A stretch of DNA of 64,000 nt from Actinomycetes bacterium (GTDB taxonomy: Bacteria > Actinomycetota > Thermoleophilia > Gaiellales > Gaiellaceae). The stretch's first letter is position 1; every line of letters starts with the position of its first letter. Location: NCBI GenBank assembly GCA_026708005.1, contig JAPOVR010000032.1, positions 62,001 to 126,000 on the forward strand. The letters run 5' to 3'. The notes under the pieces were generated by a model. That model searched no databases. It was given only the letters and a program-made list of their open reading frames with translations, and had not been told where the DNA came from. Below are positions 9,446 through 18,115 of this stretch, piece after piece. A program made the position numbers and the translations under genes.

Positions 9446-10708
9446 ATGGCCGCTGAGAGGATCACGATCGACCTGGCGATGAGCGCCGCCCGTATCGAGC
9501 ACGACATCGAGACGCTCAGCGGGCCCGCCTACACAGGCTCGGACGACGCGATCAGGCGTTACGCCTACATCCCCGAGTATCGGAACACGCTCGACTACTT
9601 CACCCGCGAGCTCAAGGCTGCCGGATTCGACGTATCGCTCGACCCGGTCGGCAACCTGATCGCGCGGAATCGCCCAAAGGGCGAACCCGCGTTCGGCGTG
9701 GGATCGCACTGCGACTCCAACCGCAACGGCGGTCGCTACGACGGCACGCTCGGCGTCGTCACCGCGCTCGAGATCTGCCGGATCAGCACCGAGCTCGGCC
9801 TCAACCTGCCGCTCCAGCTCATCTCGTTCCTCGAGGAGGAGTCCTCCGGGTTCGGCCAGGGGGTTCTCGGCAGCCGCATCATGACGCAGCAGGTCACCGA
9901 CGAGGACCTCCGCGAAAACTTCCGGGCGCTCGACGACGGGCGCTCGTTCTGGGACCACGCCACCGAGGCGGGCTTGGAGCCCGCGCGCTGGCGCGAATGC
10001 GCCGAGGGGCTCGACGGGCTCGTCGGCTGGATCGAGCTTCACATCGAGCAGGGCCGCGTGCTGCAGGACGAGCGGCAGCAGGTCGGCATCGTTACCGCGA
10101 TCGTCGGCATCACCTGGGTTGACCTCACGTTCCACGGCCGCGCCGATCACGCCGGCGGCACGCCGATGGGCTACCGGGCCGATGCGGGGCTCGCCGCCGC
10201 CGAGACAGTCGTCGAGCTCGAGAAGCTGGCCAACGCTCAGAGCATCCCGACAGTCGGAACCGCAGGCGTTGGCGAGTTTCAGCCTGGGCTGCACAACGTC
10301 ATCCCCGGAGAGGCTCGCCTCGGGCTCGACATCCGCAGCATCGACGAGTCGGTCTACCGCGCCGTCGTCGCTGACATCGTTGCCTTTACCGAGCAGGCCG
10401 CCGAGGCGCGCAAGCTGACACTCGACGTGGAGATGCAAGACCTGACTCAGGCAACGGGCATGGACGAGGGCGTCGTCGGCGCGCTTGAAGAGGCCGCCGC
10501 GGCCAGCGGCCATCCCTTCCGGCTCATGTCCTCGGGCGGCGGCCACGATACGCAACACGTCGCCCCACACGTTCCGAGCGCGATGGTCTTCGTGCCCTGC
10601 AAGGACGGGATCAGCCACTCTCCCGATGAGCTGGCCAACCCCGCCGACGCGGCCGCCGCGGCCGAGATCATGCTGAACGCGATCGCGCGGCTGACTGCGA
10701 CTGCTTAG
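9446..10708 (+). CDS. M20 family Zn-dependent amidase (carbamoylase/allantoate amidohydrolase type)
   Basis: Member of the hydantoinase/carbamoylase branch of M20, which cleaves N-carbamoyl amino acids, ureidopropionate or allantoate. Motifs seen: GVGSHCDSNRNGGRYDG (metal His and Asp), FLEEESSGFG (catalytic and metal Glu), WIELHIEQG, FHGRADHAGGTPM and SSGGGHDTQH, with DGISHSPDE at the C-terminus. The length of 420 residues fits. The ATG at 9446 gives MAAERITIDL. Substrate specificity cannot be told from these motifs. It follows ahcY after 189 bases without an obvious terminator. Confidence 0.87.
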   Translation: MAAERITIDLAMSAARIEHDIETLSGPAYTGSDDAIRRYAYIPEYRNTLDYFTRELKAAGFDVSLDPVGNLIARNRPKGEPAFGVGSHCDSNRNGGRYDGTLGVVTALEICRISTELGLNLPLQLISFLEEESSGFGQGVLGSRIMTQQVTDEDLRENFRALDDGRSFWDHATEAGLEPARWRECAEGLDGLVGWIELHIEQGRVLQDERQQVGIVTAIVGITWVDLTFHGRADHAGGTPMGYRADAGLAAAETVVELEKLANAQSIPTVGTAGVGEFQPGLHNVIPGEARLGLDIRSIDESVYRAVVADIVAFTEQAAEARKLTLDVEMQDLTQATGMDEGVVGALEEAAAASGHPFRLMSSGGGHDTQHVAPHVPSAMVFVPCKDGISHSPDELANPADAAAAAEIMLNAIARLTATA

Positions 10709-11025
10709 GAAGGTTCGGCGTTCTTCGGTGGGCGGGGTTGGTCTGCGGCCTCGGCGGCGTCCTGCTTGCCATGCGGAAGCTGGCCTGTCATAGCGGGGGC
10801 CTGTCGCAACTCCCGTCTGCTGGACCGTCCTGTTCACGTTCGCTGTCCTAACAAGTCCGCGAGAGTGTTCGTTGTGTTCGCAGACAGTCCGACCGGAGAA
10901 GAAGTGGTGGCAGACAGACACACCGACCCGCTCAAGGACTGCCTTGACGACCGGCCAGTCCAGCGTCACGAGAAATGCTTGACGCGTTTGCCGAGCAGGA
11001 GAACGAGCTGAGAGTGAAGACCCGG
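10709..11025. other. Intergenic flank of the insertion sequence, no gene seen
   Basis: The 317 bases between the M20 gene and the left end of the IS contain open frames without family resemblance. It may hold remnants disrupted when the element arrived, but I cannot identify any. Confidence 0.45.
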
Positions 11026-11055
11026 CTGACCTGGACCCGCGTGTGGTTGTCGGTT
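11026..11055. repeat. Left terminal inverted repeat of the IS
   Basis: Reads CTGACCTGGACCCGCGTG then TGGTTGTCGGTT. It matches the complement of 12278-12309 with a two-base gap and a few mismatches. The OrfB stop codon lies at its inner edge. Confidence 0.75.
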
Positions 11056-11907
11056 TAGGTTGTTCGGGTGTTTAGGCTTTCTCGCCAGGTGGCGGCGAGT
11101 TCGGTGGGTGTTTGGTAGCCGATCCCTGAGTGGGGTCGGTGGTGGTAGGCGGTGACGTAGTCGTTGATGGCTCTCCTTGTGTGGTCGAGGGTTTCCCATT
11201 CGGCGCGCCAGGCCAAGCGTTTCTTGAAGTGGCCAAACCAGGACTCGATGAAGGCCTGGGATTCGGGGTCGCGGTAGCCGCCGCGTCGGTGGGTGATCCC
11301 GCGGCTCGATAGGTGTTTGCGGAAGCCACGGGAGGTGAATTGGGTGCCGTTGTCGGTGCCAAGCGTGAGCTGGTCGGGCTCGATCGCTCGCGTCTCGAGC
11401 GCGCTCTCGAGGCAGGCGATCGCTTCGGTCGTTCTAGCCCGATGGTCGAGTGTCCAGGCGGTGATCTCGCGCGTGCAGCAGTCGATGATCGCGTGCAAGT
11501 TCACCCAGCCGTGCTGGCCTGTCCAGAGCTTGGTCATATCCATATGCCACAGCTCTTCGGGACGGGTGACCTGGAAGAAACCGGGTCGGGGCCGCCGACC
11601 AAGATAGCGGGTCGGTTGCAGGAGTCGGTGCTGGTGCATGATCCGTTGCACCCGCTTGCGATTCACCGGCTCAGCGAGCTCGCGAGACGCGATCGCAGCG
11701 ACCATCCGCGTCCCATCGGCCGGATTCGCGTTCGATCTCCACGATCGCCGCGTCTGCCTCTGAGACCCTTCCTGGGCCGGCCTCGATCGGTCCGCGCCGG
11801 GGAACGCGATAGATCGCCTGGCGTGAGATGCCTGCCACTCGCGCGACCACCGCCGGTCGGCGCCCCTGAGCGACCACGGCACGGGCTCTGGACACGCGGA
11901 CGCTCAC
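11055..11907 (-). pseudogene. IS3-type transposase OrfB, frameshifted
   Basis: Encodes the rve/DDE integrase domain. The start is GTG at 11907, overlapping the OrfA stop by four bases (GTGA), which suggests translational coupling. The frame runs through a helix-turn-helix-like segment (ARVAGISRQAIYRV) to about 11730. There the frame must shift to continue NPADGTRMVAA, then LWHMDMTKLW (first Asp), GTDNGTQFTS (second Asp) and FIESWFGHFK (Glu). Loss of one CG from a CGCGCG run would explain the break. This is not the OrfA/OrfB boundary where IS3 elements use programmed shifting, so I call it inactivated. Confidence 0.8.
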
Positions 11908-12221
11908 GTCCAGTCCCGCAACAGTTCCCCCGCAACCTCCAGCTCGTACGTCTTCTTGCCCAGCGAGCGCTCGAGTTGCGCAATCCGTTTCTTCGAGTCT
12001 TTCAGCTCCTGCTCGCGCGGATCCCTGCCGCGCTCACGCGACGAGCGCAACGCCTCCGTGCCGCCCTCCAGGAGCTTGTCACGCCACCCGTAGTACAGCG
12101 TCTCCGAGACCTCGTGCTCACGACACGCATCGCGCACGCTGCGGTCGCCACGAAGACCGGCGAGCACGATCTCGGCCTTCTGCCCGGGTGTCCGCAAACG
12201 CCGATCTTTCCTCTCGCTCAT
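11904..12221 (-). CDS. IS3-type transposase OrfA
   Basis: A 105-residue DNA-binding subunit. It has an N-terminal helix-turn-helix (AEIVLAGLRGDRSVRDACREH, then VSETLYYGWRDKLLEGG) and a C-terminal coiled coil or leucine zipper (ELKDSKKRIAQLERSLGKK) used for OrfA-OrfB assembly in this family. The frame is intact from ATG at 12221 and overlaps the OrfB start. Confidence 0.88.
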   Translation of the reverse strand: MSERKDRRLRTPGQKAEIVLAGLRGDRSVRDACREHEVSETLYYGWRDKLLEGGTEALRSSRERGRDPREQELKDSKKRIAQLERSLGKKTYELEVAGELLRDWT

Positions 12222-12277
12222 AAGACCAACTCCTCAATCTCATGAACAACCATCCCCCCAAACCCACCAGCTCAGGC

Positions 12278-12309
12278 AACCGACAACACGCCAGCCGGGT
12301 CCAGGTCAG
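12278..12309. repeat. Right terminal inverted repeat of the IS
   Basis: The complement reads CTGACCTGGACCCGGCTG and ends in TTGTCGGTT, pairing with the left end at 11026-11055. It is upstream of OrfA and would normally carry the element's promoter. Confidence 0.75.
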
Positions 12310-13025
12310 AGTCAGTGTCGAAGGCATCTATAGGTGACCTGCTCCTCTGAACTTTGGTGTCGGGGCAGGGTGGTTTGGCGTAGGGGCAGTCGGTGGCGCA
12401 GTTCTGCAGGGCGTTGGGGGTGGCAGCAGACGACGTACTGTCGTCGGCGCAGGTGTGGGTCACGTCGCGACCTGCCTGGACATTGCCTCTCCAGGGGTTT
12501 CTTGCCGCTGAGGCCGCGCTAGGATATCGGTGTGTCCCCGGAGGCCGCCTGGTTCATGCTGCACAGGACCAGGGCGGCGCTCCGCGGCGGCTAGAAGCCG
12601 CCCGGTCGGGGCGGATGAGGCCCCTGCTAGCGAGGCTGGGGAACACGCGGGCGGCTGAGAGGCCCCGGGCACCGGTTGCGGAGTGGGCTATGCCCAGCCG
12701 TTGGTAGTGTGGGGCGCACCCAGCCCGGACCACAGCGAGCCGCACAGACCGTGCTCGAGCAAGCAGAAACGCTATCTGTCGAATGGGCAGCGGCGTGACT
12801 CAAAGCGCTGCATTCCAGAGACCGGGTATGCCGACGGCGATGACGAGCGCGGCGGTCCTGCCATCATGTCCTTGGAGAGTCAGGACGAATCAGTTCTCGC
12901 GCCGTGCCTCCTAGACGAGTACGAACGTGGAGCGAGGATAGAAGATAGATCCTAGTTCGATCGGATCAATACATACGGTAGTGCCCTTGGCATCCTGCCG
13001 ACCCGGTCGGCGCGCCGCAACCTTG
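12310..13025. other. Gene-poor region beside the insertion sequence
   Basis: Some 700 bases in which no reading frame shows family features. One plus-strand frame near 12393 reads QFCRALGVAADDVLSSA, which resembles the end of a helix-turn-helix domain, but it has no supporting context. The stretch 12930-13010 is AT-richer than the rest of the window. Confidence 0.4.
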
Positions 13026-13652
13026 CTACTTCCGTGACTTCCTTCGAGACGAAAACCAAGACGAAAGCAGCGGGATCAGCTCCTTGGCTGCCGCCGCAGG
13101 ACCGAGCTGGATCTTACAGTCGACTCGCTCCACAAAACTGGCATAGACGACGAGCGCCCACGCGAGGGCGTCTTCCGCCGCCTCCGGATTGGGGTCGTGC
13201 AGAAGCACAGGCGGCCTGTCATACCCAGCAGGGATCTCGGCATCGAAATATCTTTGGAGTGTGCGGAGAAGCGAATAGTGCGCAGCCTTGCTTCCCTCTC
13301 AAAAAATCAGGTCGTAGAGGTATGTGAACCCGATGGCCTCTGCCATGTGGTAGCCGCTGGGGAGGTCTCGATTCGGATCGCGGTTTTCGAGCAGACTTTT
13401 GAGCTTCCGCTTGGTCTCGGCTAGCTTTTTCTCGGCTGACGCTCGGAGATCAGCGAGCGCTTGGTGATCGGGAGCATGAGGGTCTTCGAGCGCACGAACC
13501 TGCCTGACCTCTTCGGTGAGGTCTTTCCGTGCGAGTAGCAGAAAGCGCGTTTCCCTCTCGACCGTATCGTCTGGATCTGGCTGGGTGGCAGCCTCACCCC
13601 TTTGCGCCGCGGGGAGCTGCGGTGTCTCGGCGCTCGGCCGGCGACGCGGCAA
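13026..13652 (-). pseudogene. Hypothetical protein split by an in-frame TGA
   Basis: Two open frames on the minus strand (13652-13299 and 13298-13026) are in the same phase, separated only by a TGA at 13299-13301. Read through, they give one protein of about 208 residues. It has a charged helical N-terminal half (KDLTEEVRQVRALED, AEKKLAETKRKLKSLLENR) and a C-terminal part with YLYDLIF, EGSKAAHYSLLRTLQRYFD and ALAWALVVYASFVERV. The simplest reading is a Trp (TGG) to stop change. I do not recognise the family. The start at 13652 is uncertain. Confidence 0.5.
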
Positions 13653-13716
13653 GGGTGATCGTGTCGGTGGTGGGTTTTGTCGCTGGCTTGCCGGCGGCGG
13701 TTTAGGATGAGGTGTT

Positions 13717-15135
13717 GTGGCATCCGGTGGTGGAGGAGCGACGCTGCGGCAGGTGGCGATTGTTGGCGGAGGCGTCTCGGGGCTGGGGGCGGCGTGGGCG
13801 TTGCACCATCACCCGGATCGTTTTGACTTCCGGCTGTTCGAGGCCCAGGGCCGGGTCGGCGGTAACGCTGTCACGGCCGATATGCCTCAGGAAGGCGGCG
13901 GCTCGGTTCCTTTCGATATCTCCGTTACCGCCTGTATCCCGTCGGTCTATCCACACGTCCTGTTGCTGATGGAAAAGTTCGGCATCGAGCTGGTCGACAC
14001 CAGGTTCAGTTACAGCGTGGGCTACCAGGGCGGTGTGTACGCCCACGATTTCGACTCCGAAACCAGGGTCGGGCTGCAAGCCGAGATCGTGAAGTTCCAG
14101 CGTCTCCTGGGATGCCTGCACAGGTTCGGCAGGCTGAGTCGCTCCCAGTCGAGGTTCCTGAACACCCTGAACCCGTTCAACTACGTGAGCATGGGGACGC
14201 TGCTGAACCTGGCAGGATTCTCCGGAGAGTTCAGGTACAAGATCCTGAAGCCGATGTTCGTCAACTTCCTGATGGCGACGAACGTTTTCGACATGCCCGC
14301 GTCGCTGTTTGCGAGATATCTCGAGTTCTTCGACATCGAGACCGCCACGCCCATGAAGACGTGGGACCAGGGGACACGGCGCGTCTACGAGAACCTCTCG
14401 GCCGACTTTCGCGACAGGATCTACCTCAACCGGCCCGTGCGGAAAGTGTACCGGAGCAAAGACTGCGTGGTCGTCGAGCTCGAGAACGGCGCCCGGGAGA
14501 CGTTCGACGAGGTGATCTTCGCCTGCAACGCCAACCAGACGCTGATGATCCTCGACAAGCCGACACTGCTAGAGCGCTACATCCTCTCGTCGATACGGTA
14601 CGAGAGCGAACTCCACAACCATACCGTCGTGCACTGGGACTCCTCGGTCCTTCCGGACAACGAGACGAAGCCGATAGAGACGCGCAGCACCTACATCGAG
14701 CAGTACGGCGCCAGGCCGGACAACTACGAGATCACGTACATCATGCACAACCAGCAGCCATGGGCAAGCCGGTCTGACAGGCCTTGCCTGGTGACCTACA
14801 ACCCGATCAGCGAGATCGATCCAGAGAAGGTCATCGGACGGTGGTGGTTCCAGCACATCGTTCACGACGTGCGCCATGTCGCATGGCTCGTTCCGTTGTT
14901 CCACTTCGTTCAGAGCAAGAGACGGACCTGGCACTGCGGCGCCCACACGCTGATCAACAGCCAGGAAACCTGCTTCGTCAGCGGGCTCGCCGTAGCAACA
15001 CAGATCGGGGCGGAGTACCCCTTCGACGATCCCGACGCGAGACGGTTGTTCAACCACTACGGACGCGTCATGCACGGTCGGCACTTCAGAAAAGCGAAGC
15101 GCCGTAAATCACACGCCGCCAGCGGCAAAGACTGA
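13717..15135 (+). CDS. FAD-dependent NAD(P)/amine-oxidase-fold oxidoreductase
   Basis: Predicted flavoprotein of 472 residues. The dinucleotide-binding motif VAIVGGGVSGLGAA lies at about residues 13-26, with an acidic end at RLFEAQGRVGGNA, which together define the FAD-binding amine-oxidase/phytoene-desaturase superfamily. Later parts (DEVIFACNANQTL, TWHCGAHTLI, ETCFVSGLAVA) resemble the COG2907-type proteins often found near cyclopropane fatty acid synthase genes; no such neighbour is present here. The GTG start at 13717 follows GGATGAGG. No transmembrane segment is clear. The substrate is unknown. Confidence 0.8.
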   Translation: MASGGGGATLRQVAIVGGGVSGLGAAWALHHHPDRFDFRLFEAQGRVGGNAVTADMPQEGGGSVPFDISVTACIPSVYPHVLLLMEKFGIELVDTRFSYSVGYQGGVYAHDFDSETRVGLQAEIVKFQRLLGCLHRFGRLSRSQSRFLNTLNPFNYVSMGTLLNLAGFSGEFRYKILKPMFVNFLMATNVFDMPASLFARYLEFFDIETATPMKTWDQGTRRVYENLSADFRDRIYLNRPVRKVYRSKDCVVVELENGARETFDEVIFACNANQTLMILDKPTLLERYILSSIRYESELHNHTVVHWDSSVLPDNETKPIETRSTYIEQYGARPDNYEITYIMHNQQPWASRSDRPCLVTYNPISEIDPEKVIGRWWFQHIVHDVRHVAWLVPLFHFVQSKRRTWHCGAHTLINSQETCFVSGLAVATQIGAEYPFDDPDARRLFNHYGRVMHGRHFRKAKRRKSHAASGKD

Positions 15136-15194
15136 ACGACCCAACGCTGTCCGAGCCCGCTCGATTCGGTGGCGGGTTGTCCGGTGCGAAACGC

Positions 15195-15758
15195 TCAAGC
15201 CGGCTGGGGCTGGGGATCGTGCAGGAGGCCGGCCTCGAGAGCAGGGCAATACGCGGCGGCGACGCCTGCGATCTGCTCCCGCGACGCGCCGTAGAGGCTC
15301 TCGCTCATCGTGACGATCGCGAGGTCCGGCAACCCGCAGGCCCGAGCCGTCCCCTTCGCCATGTCGATGAGCACCTCGGTGACCAGCATGACCGTCGGCA
15401 CGCCTTCGGCCTCCGCCGCCACCATGTCGCGCACACTGCGCGACGTGCACGTCGCTCAGTCGCCGACTGCTATCACCAGCGCGCTGTACCGGTCGGCCAT
15501 GGCCGCCGCCCAGCGCGCGGGCGAGGGTCCGCCCAGGGGCGGCCGGGCGACCCGCGCGAACGACAGCGACCTGTGCTTGCGGCTTAAGAACTCCGCTGCC
15601 GCGTCGAGCATGCCCTGACCCCACATGGCTCCCGGGTTCAGCATGCTGTCCACCAGTCCGAGCTTCGCCTCTGACAACGACGATGGGCGCTCGGCCGCGG
15701 TCTTCGTCTCGTACGCGTCCGCCACTGGATCGATGTAACGCGAGCTAATGCTACTCAT
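15195..15758 (-). CDS. UGSC-type selenoprotein, copy A (Sec at codon 101)
   Basis: Reading through the TGA at 15456-15458 gives a 187-residue protein. The first 100 residues include GLVDSMLNPGAMWGQG and GGPSPARWAAAMADRYSALV. The TGA falls in the sequence GD-U-ATCTSRS, a UxxC redox motif, followed by AEGVPTVMLVTEVLIDMAKGTARACG and SMSESLYGAS. This matches the UGSC family of (seleno)proteins, where U or C occupies the first motif position and which resembles glycine/betaine-reductase B-type selenoproteins. Copy B at 35763 has TGA at exactly the same codon and mostly silent differences after it. A hairpin suitable as SECIS follows. The ATG at 15758 has GAGG upstream. It lies 33 bases after the partner gene. 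The reaction is unknown. Confidence 0.85.
15426..15444 (-). promoter_or_regulatory. SECIS-like hairpin, copy A
   Basis: Perfect 8-bp stem GTCGCGCA/TGCGCGAC with apical loop GTG. The loop begins 19 bases after the TGA, within the spacing known for bacterial selenocysteine insertion elements. The identical hairpin occurs in copy B. SelB recognition is inferred, not shown. Confidence 0.6.
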
Positions 15759-15791
15759 GGTCACCTCAGCCTTTTCCTCGAAGCGATCTTT

Positions 15792-16826
15792 TCACTCCTC
15801 GACCTTCTTGATGACGATCTCTCCGAAGCCGAAGCAAAGCGCCGTATAGCCTCCGTACGGTGCGCCGGCGACCGTTATGAGGACACGCCCCGGCGCATCG
15901 ACGATCGAGATCGGCTCATCGGAGTACGCGTCGTCCTGCCAGGGCGGAGGCATCACGTCGTCCATGAACCCAAAGAGGCCTCGCTCTGAGAGCCGCTCGC
16001 GTGGCACGCAGGCGCGCTCGAACAGGAACTGCTGAACGTCTGCCTTCGACCAACCCGCGTCCGAGATGAGGTTGGCATGCTCCGGGGCCATCACGAGCCA
16101 GAGATCCTGGCGAAAGAAGATGTTCGTCGTGCCGGGTATCGCTGCCGATTCCGCAATCGTTCTGAGGATGAGCTCTGGTTCCGTTCGGCCCATGTCGGCG
16201 ATGCAGAGCGGAACATCCGCTGCGTAGACCGTGACTGTGGAGTCTTCGGGGGCGAAGCCGCGCTCGACCGGAAGCTCTGGCCAGGGCGAGAGGTCGACGT
16301 TCTCCGTGTAGCAGTAGCTGTACTTGCCCGGATGGCCGATCGTCGAGCCGTCCAGCGCACGCTCGTCAGAATGTCGTATCGGCCGAGCGCCGGCGATGTT
16401 GCGCAGGCAGAGGTTCAGCGCACGGCCGATTGTGGCGTTCGCACGGCTCCCCGAACCGAGCGCTCCAGCATCGCCGTTCATCTCAAGAGCCCGCGCGATC
16501 GGCCCGCTGACGAGGACGAGAGCAGCCATCGGATCGACCGCCGTCACCATATCGTCGAGCCAGAAGCCCTCGTCCGCTACTGCTCGAACTGACGCCTCGA
16601 CCACCGGGAGGTACTCAGGAAGACATCCAGCCATCACGGCATTCGCCGCGATCTTCTCCCGGGTGGCGATCCCCCCGGCCGGCGGTAGCGCTGCAATGAC
16701 CTCATCGCGCCGGCTCGAGAGCTCGCCGAGCATTCGCTCCACCCTCTCGTTCGTGGGGGGAACCACCGGGAGACCGTCCGTCCAGCCCAGCTCGTAGCAC
16801 TCTTCGAAATCTTCGATCTCGTCCAT
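15792..16826 (-). CDS. Selenoprotein-associated protein of unknown function, copy A
   Basis: A 344-residue soluble protein directly upstream of the UGSC selenoprotein gene, paralogous along its length to the product at 34687. Shared landmarks are CYELGWTDGLPV near the N-terminus, PPAGGIATREKIAANAVMAG, LRNIAGARPIRHSDERALDG, GKYSYCYTEN, TTNIFFRQDLWLVMAPEHAN and GAPYGGYTALCFGFGEI. Several Cys positions are kept in both copies. I recognise this as a partner found with UGSC proteins but know no assigned activity. The ATG at 16826 matches the other copy's start. It is probably co-transcribed with the selenoprotein. Confidence 0.75.
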   Translation of the reverse strand: MDEIEDFEECYELGWTDGLPVVPPTNERVERMLGELSSRRDEVIAALPPAGGIATREKIAANAVMAGCLPEYLPVVEASVRAVADEGFWLDDMVTAVDPMAALVLVSGPIARALEMNGDAGALGSGSRANATIGRALNLCLRNIAGARPIRHSDERALDGSTIGHPGKYSYCYTENVDLSPWPELPVERGFAPEDSTVTVYAADVPLCIADMGRTEPELILRTIAESAAIPGTTNIFFRQDLWLVMAPEHANLISDAGWSKADVQQFLFERACVPRERLSERGLFGFMDDVMPPPWQDDAYSDEPISIVDAPGRVLITVAGAPYGGYTALCFGFGEIVIKKVEE

Positions 16827-16994
16827 CCCTACGCCACTCTAGCCTTCTACTCACTCAAGCCACGGAACCATTCGAGCCGGAAGCGGATACCGTGGGCGCC
16901 GGTGGTGATCGACGCGGAGGCCACCTCCGGTGGAGGCGCCTGTTGCAGACCCGCAGCAAGGCTCTCCCAGCCTTGTACCTCGCTTACGAGACGA

Positions 16995-17075
16995 TCCCAG
17001 CAGTAGAGTTCTGCCCTCTCGCGGCGACGACGCATCGACGGGCGCACCAATCGAACAACGGAGAGAGGGAGAGAC
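16995..17075 (+). promoter_or_regulatory. Conserved leader/promoter region of SMP-30 gene, copy A
   Basis: The segment upstream of the SMP-30 start is recognisably similar to that upstream of the other copy (32957-33035). Shared elements are TAGAGTT (17004-17010 here), a GCGC-CAATCG box, and a GAGAGAGG ribosome site followed by GAC-ATG. TAGAGT could be a -10 element; no clear -35 is seen. Confidence 0.35.
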
Positions 17076-17954
17076 ATGTTGGACACGTTCTCGATGCTCG
17101 TTCAAGGCCTCGACCATCCGGAGGGAGTGACGTGGGGACCAGACGGCCACCTCTACGCTGGAGGTGAGGCTGGTCAGATCTACCGGGCGAAGCTAGACGG
17201 GCGAGTCGAGCAGATCGGAACGACGAGATGCTTCGTCCTTGGTCTGGCGCTCGATGCAAACCTGCGCGTCTATGCCTGCGACCTGTACCACCACAAGGTG
17301 TTCCTGTTCGAGCCGTCAACGGGGGGACTAGAGATCTACTCGTCGGGCACCGATGAGGCACCACTAAACCAACCGAACTACCCAGCGTTCGACGATGCAG
17401 GGAACCTCTACGTGTCGAGCTCCGGCGACTGGGGGCCAGACGACGGAAAACTCTTTCGGATTTCGGCGACCGGCGAGACGTCGATATGGTCGACAGAACC
17501 CGACTGCTACACGAATGGCTGTTGCCTGGGCGCTGACGGTGACGCAATCTACGTGGTCGAGTCGCGACGTCCACTCGTCTCGCGGATTCCGATTCTCGCT
17601 GATGGATCAGCAGGCGCGCGTGAGATCGTGACGGAGCTCCGGGGCTGCGCTCCGGATGGAATCGCCCTGGATGTCGACGGATCGCTCTATGTGTCGTGTT
17701 ACTCGCCAAATCACATCTACCGCATCACTCCGGATGGCGTCGTCGAGCTGCTCGTTGAGGATCCCAGCGGCACCATGCTCTCGACTCCGACCAACGTGGT
17801 GTTCGCCGGTGACGATCTCGACCGGCTCGTCGTCGCCAACGTAAGCCGGTTTAATCTTGCAATCACGCAGCTAGGCGTACGCGGGCTGCCGCTGCGCTAT
17901 CCGGCGATCCGACGCGAGACCGTGCCGCCTTCTCCGTACATCCACAGGTTTTAA
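17076..17954 (+). CDS. SMP-30/gluconolactonase/LRE family protein, copy A
   Basis: A 292-residue six-bladed beta-propeller lactonase-type protein. Repeating blades are visible as DHPEGVTWGPDGHLYAGG, GLALDANLRVYACD, YPAFDDAGNLYVSS, CCLGADGDAIYVVES and APDGIALDVDGSLYVS. The propeller Asp/Asn/Glu positions that bind the divalent metal in SMP-30 and PON-like lactonases (Glu in HPEG, Asn in QPNYPAF, Asp in APDGIAL) are kept. It may open a sugar or other lactone; the substrate is unknown. The ATG at 17076 has GAGAGG upstream. It is the same length as, and nearly identical in sequence to, the copy at 32078-32956. It is convergent with the SDR gene. Confidence 0.88.
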   Translation: MLDTFSMLVQGLDHPEGVTWGPDGHLYAGGEAGQIYRAKLDGRVEQIGTTRCFVLGLALDANLRVYACDLYHHKVFLFEPSTGGLEIYSSGTDEAPLNQPNYPAFDDAGNLYVSSSGDWGPDDGKLFRISATGETSIWSTEPDCYTNGCCLGADGDAIYVVESRRPLVSRIPILADGSAGAREIVTELRGCAPDGIALDVDGSLYVSCYSPNHIYRITPDGVVELLVEDPSGTMLSTPTNVVFAGDDLDRLVVANVSRFNLAITQLGVRGLPLRYPAIRRETVPPSPYIHRF

Positions 17955-18115
17955 CATCACGGGCCGAGAGTCGCTGAGCCGTGTGGCCCTGACGCCGGTG
18001 GGCGCTGCAGGATGCTCGACTGACCCTCTGACCGCTCCCACATCGTATGCGTTGCCTCGACATGGGGTACGCGTCCGTGATCTCGACGACACGGCAACTG
18101 AGGGCGGCGTTCACC

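Larger units (their letters stand above)
11026..12309 (-). mobile_element. IS3-type insertion sequence, about 1.28 kb
   Basis: Two overlapping minus-strand transposase frames (OrfA, OrfB) are bounded by imperfect terminal inverted repeats that begin with the same 13 bases, CTGACCTGGACCC, at 11026 and, inverted, at 12309. Size, two-ORF layout and the OrfB DDE domain are IS3-family features. No target-site duplication is evident directly outside these ends, and OrfB carries a frameshift, so the copy is probably old and immobile on its own. Confidence 0.88.

Noticed and set aside
9419-10969. Long minus-strand frame of about 516 codons opposite the M20 gene
   Set aside because: It is the antisense shadow of a clear M20 hydrolase and its translation has no family features; long antisense frames are common at this GC content.
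12683-12955. Possible 90-residue protein in the gene-poor region
   Set aside because: No recognisable motif and no ribosome site; composition is not convincing.
13299-13301. Third selenocysteine TGA in the 13.0-13.7 kb frame
   Set aside because: No Cys or redox motif nearby and no good hairpin at SECIS distance; a Trp to stop mutation is simpler.
16847-17086. Minus-strand frame between SMP-30 and partner genes of cassette A as a small gene or LLM relic
   Set aside because: It covers the conserved leader region and its similarity to the LLM N-terminus is limited to a few residues.
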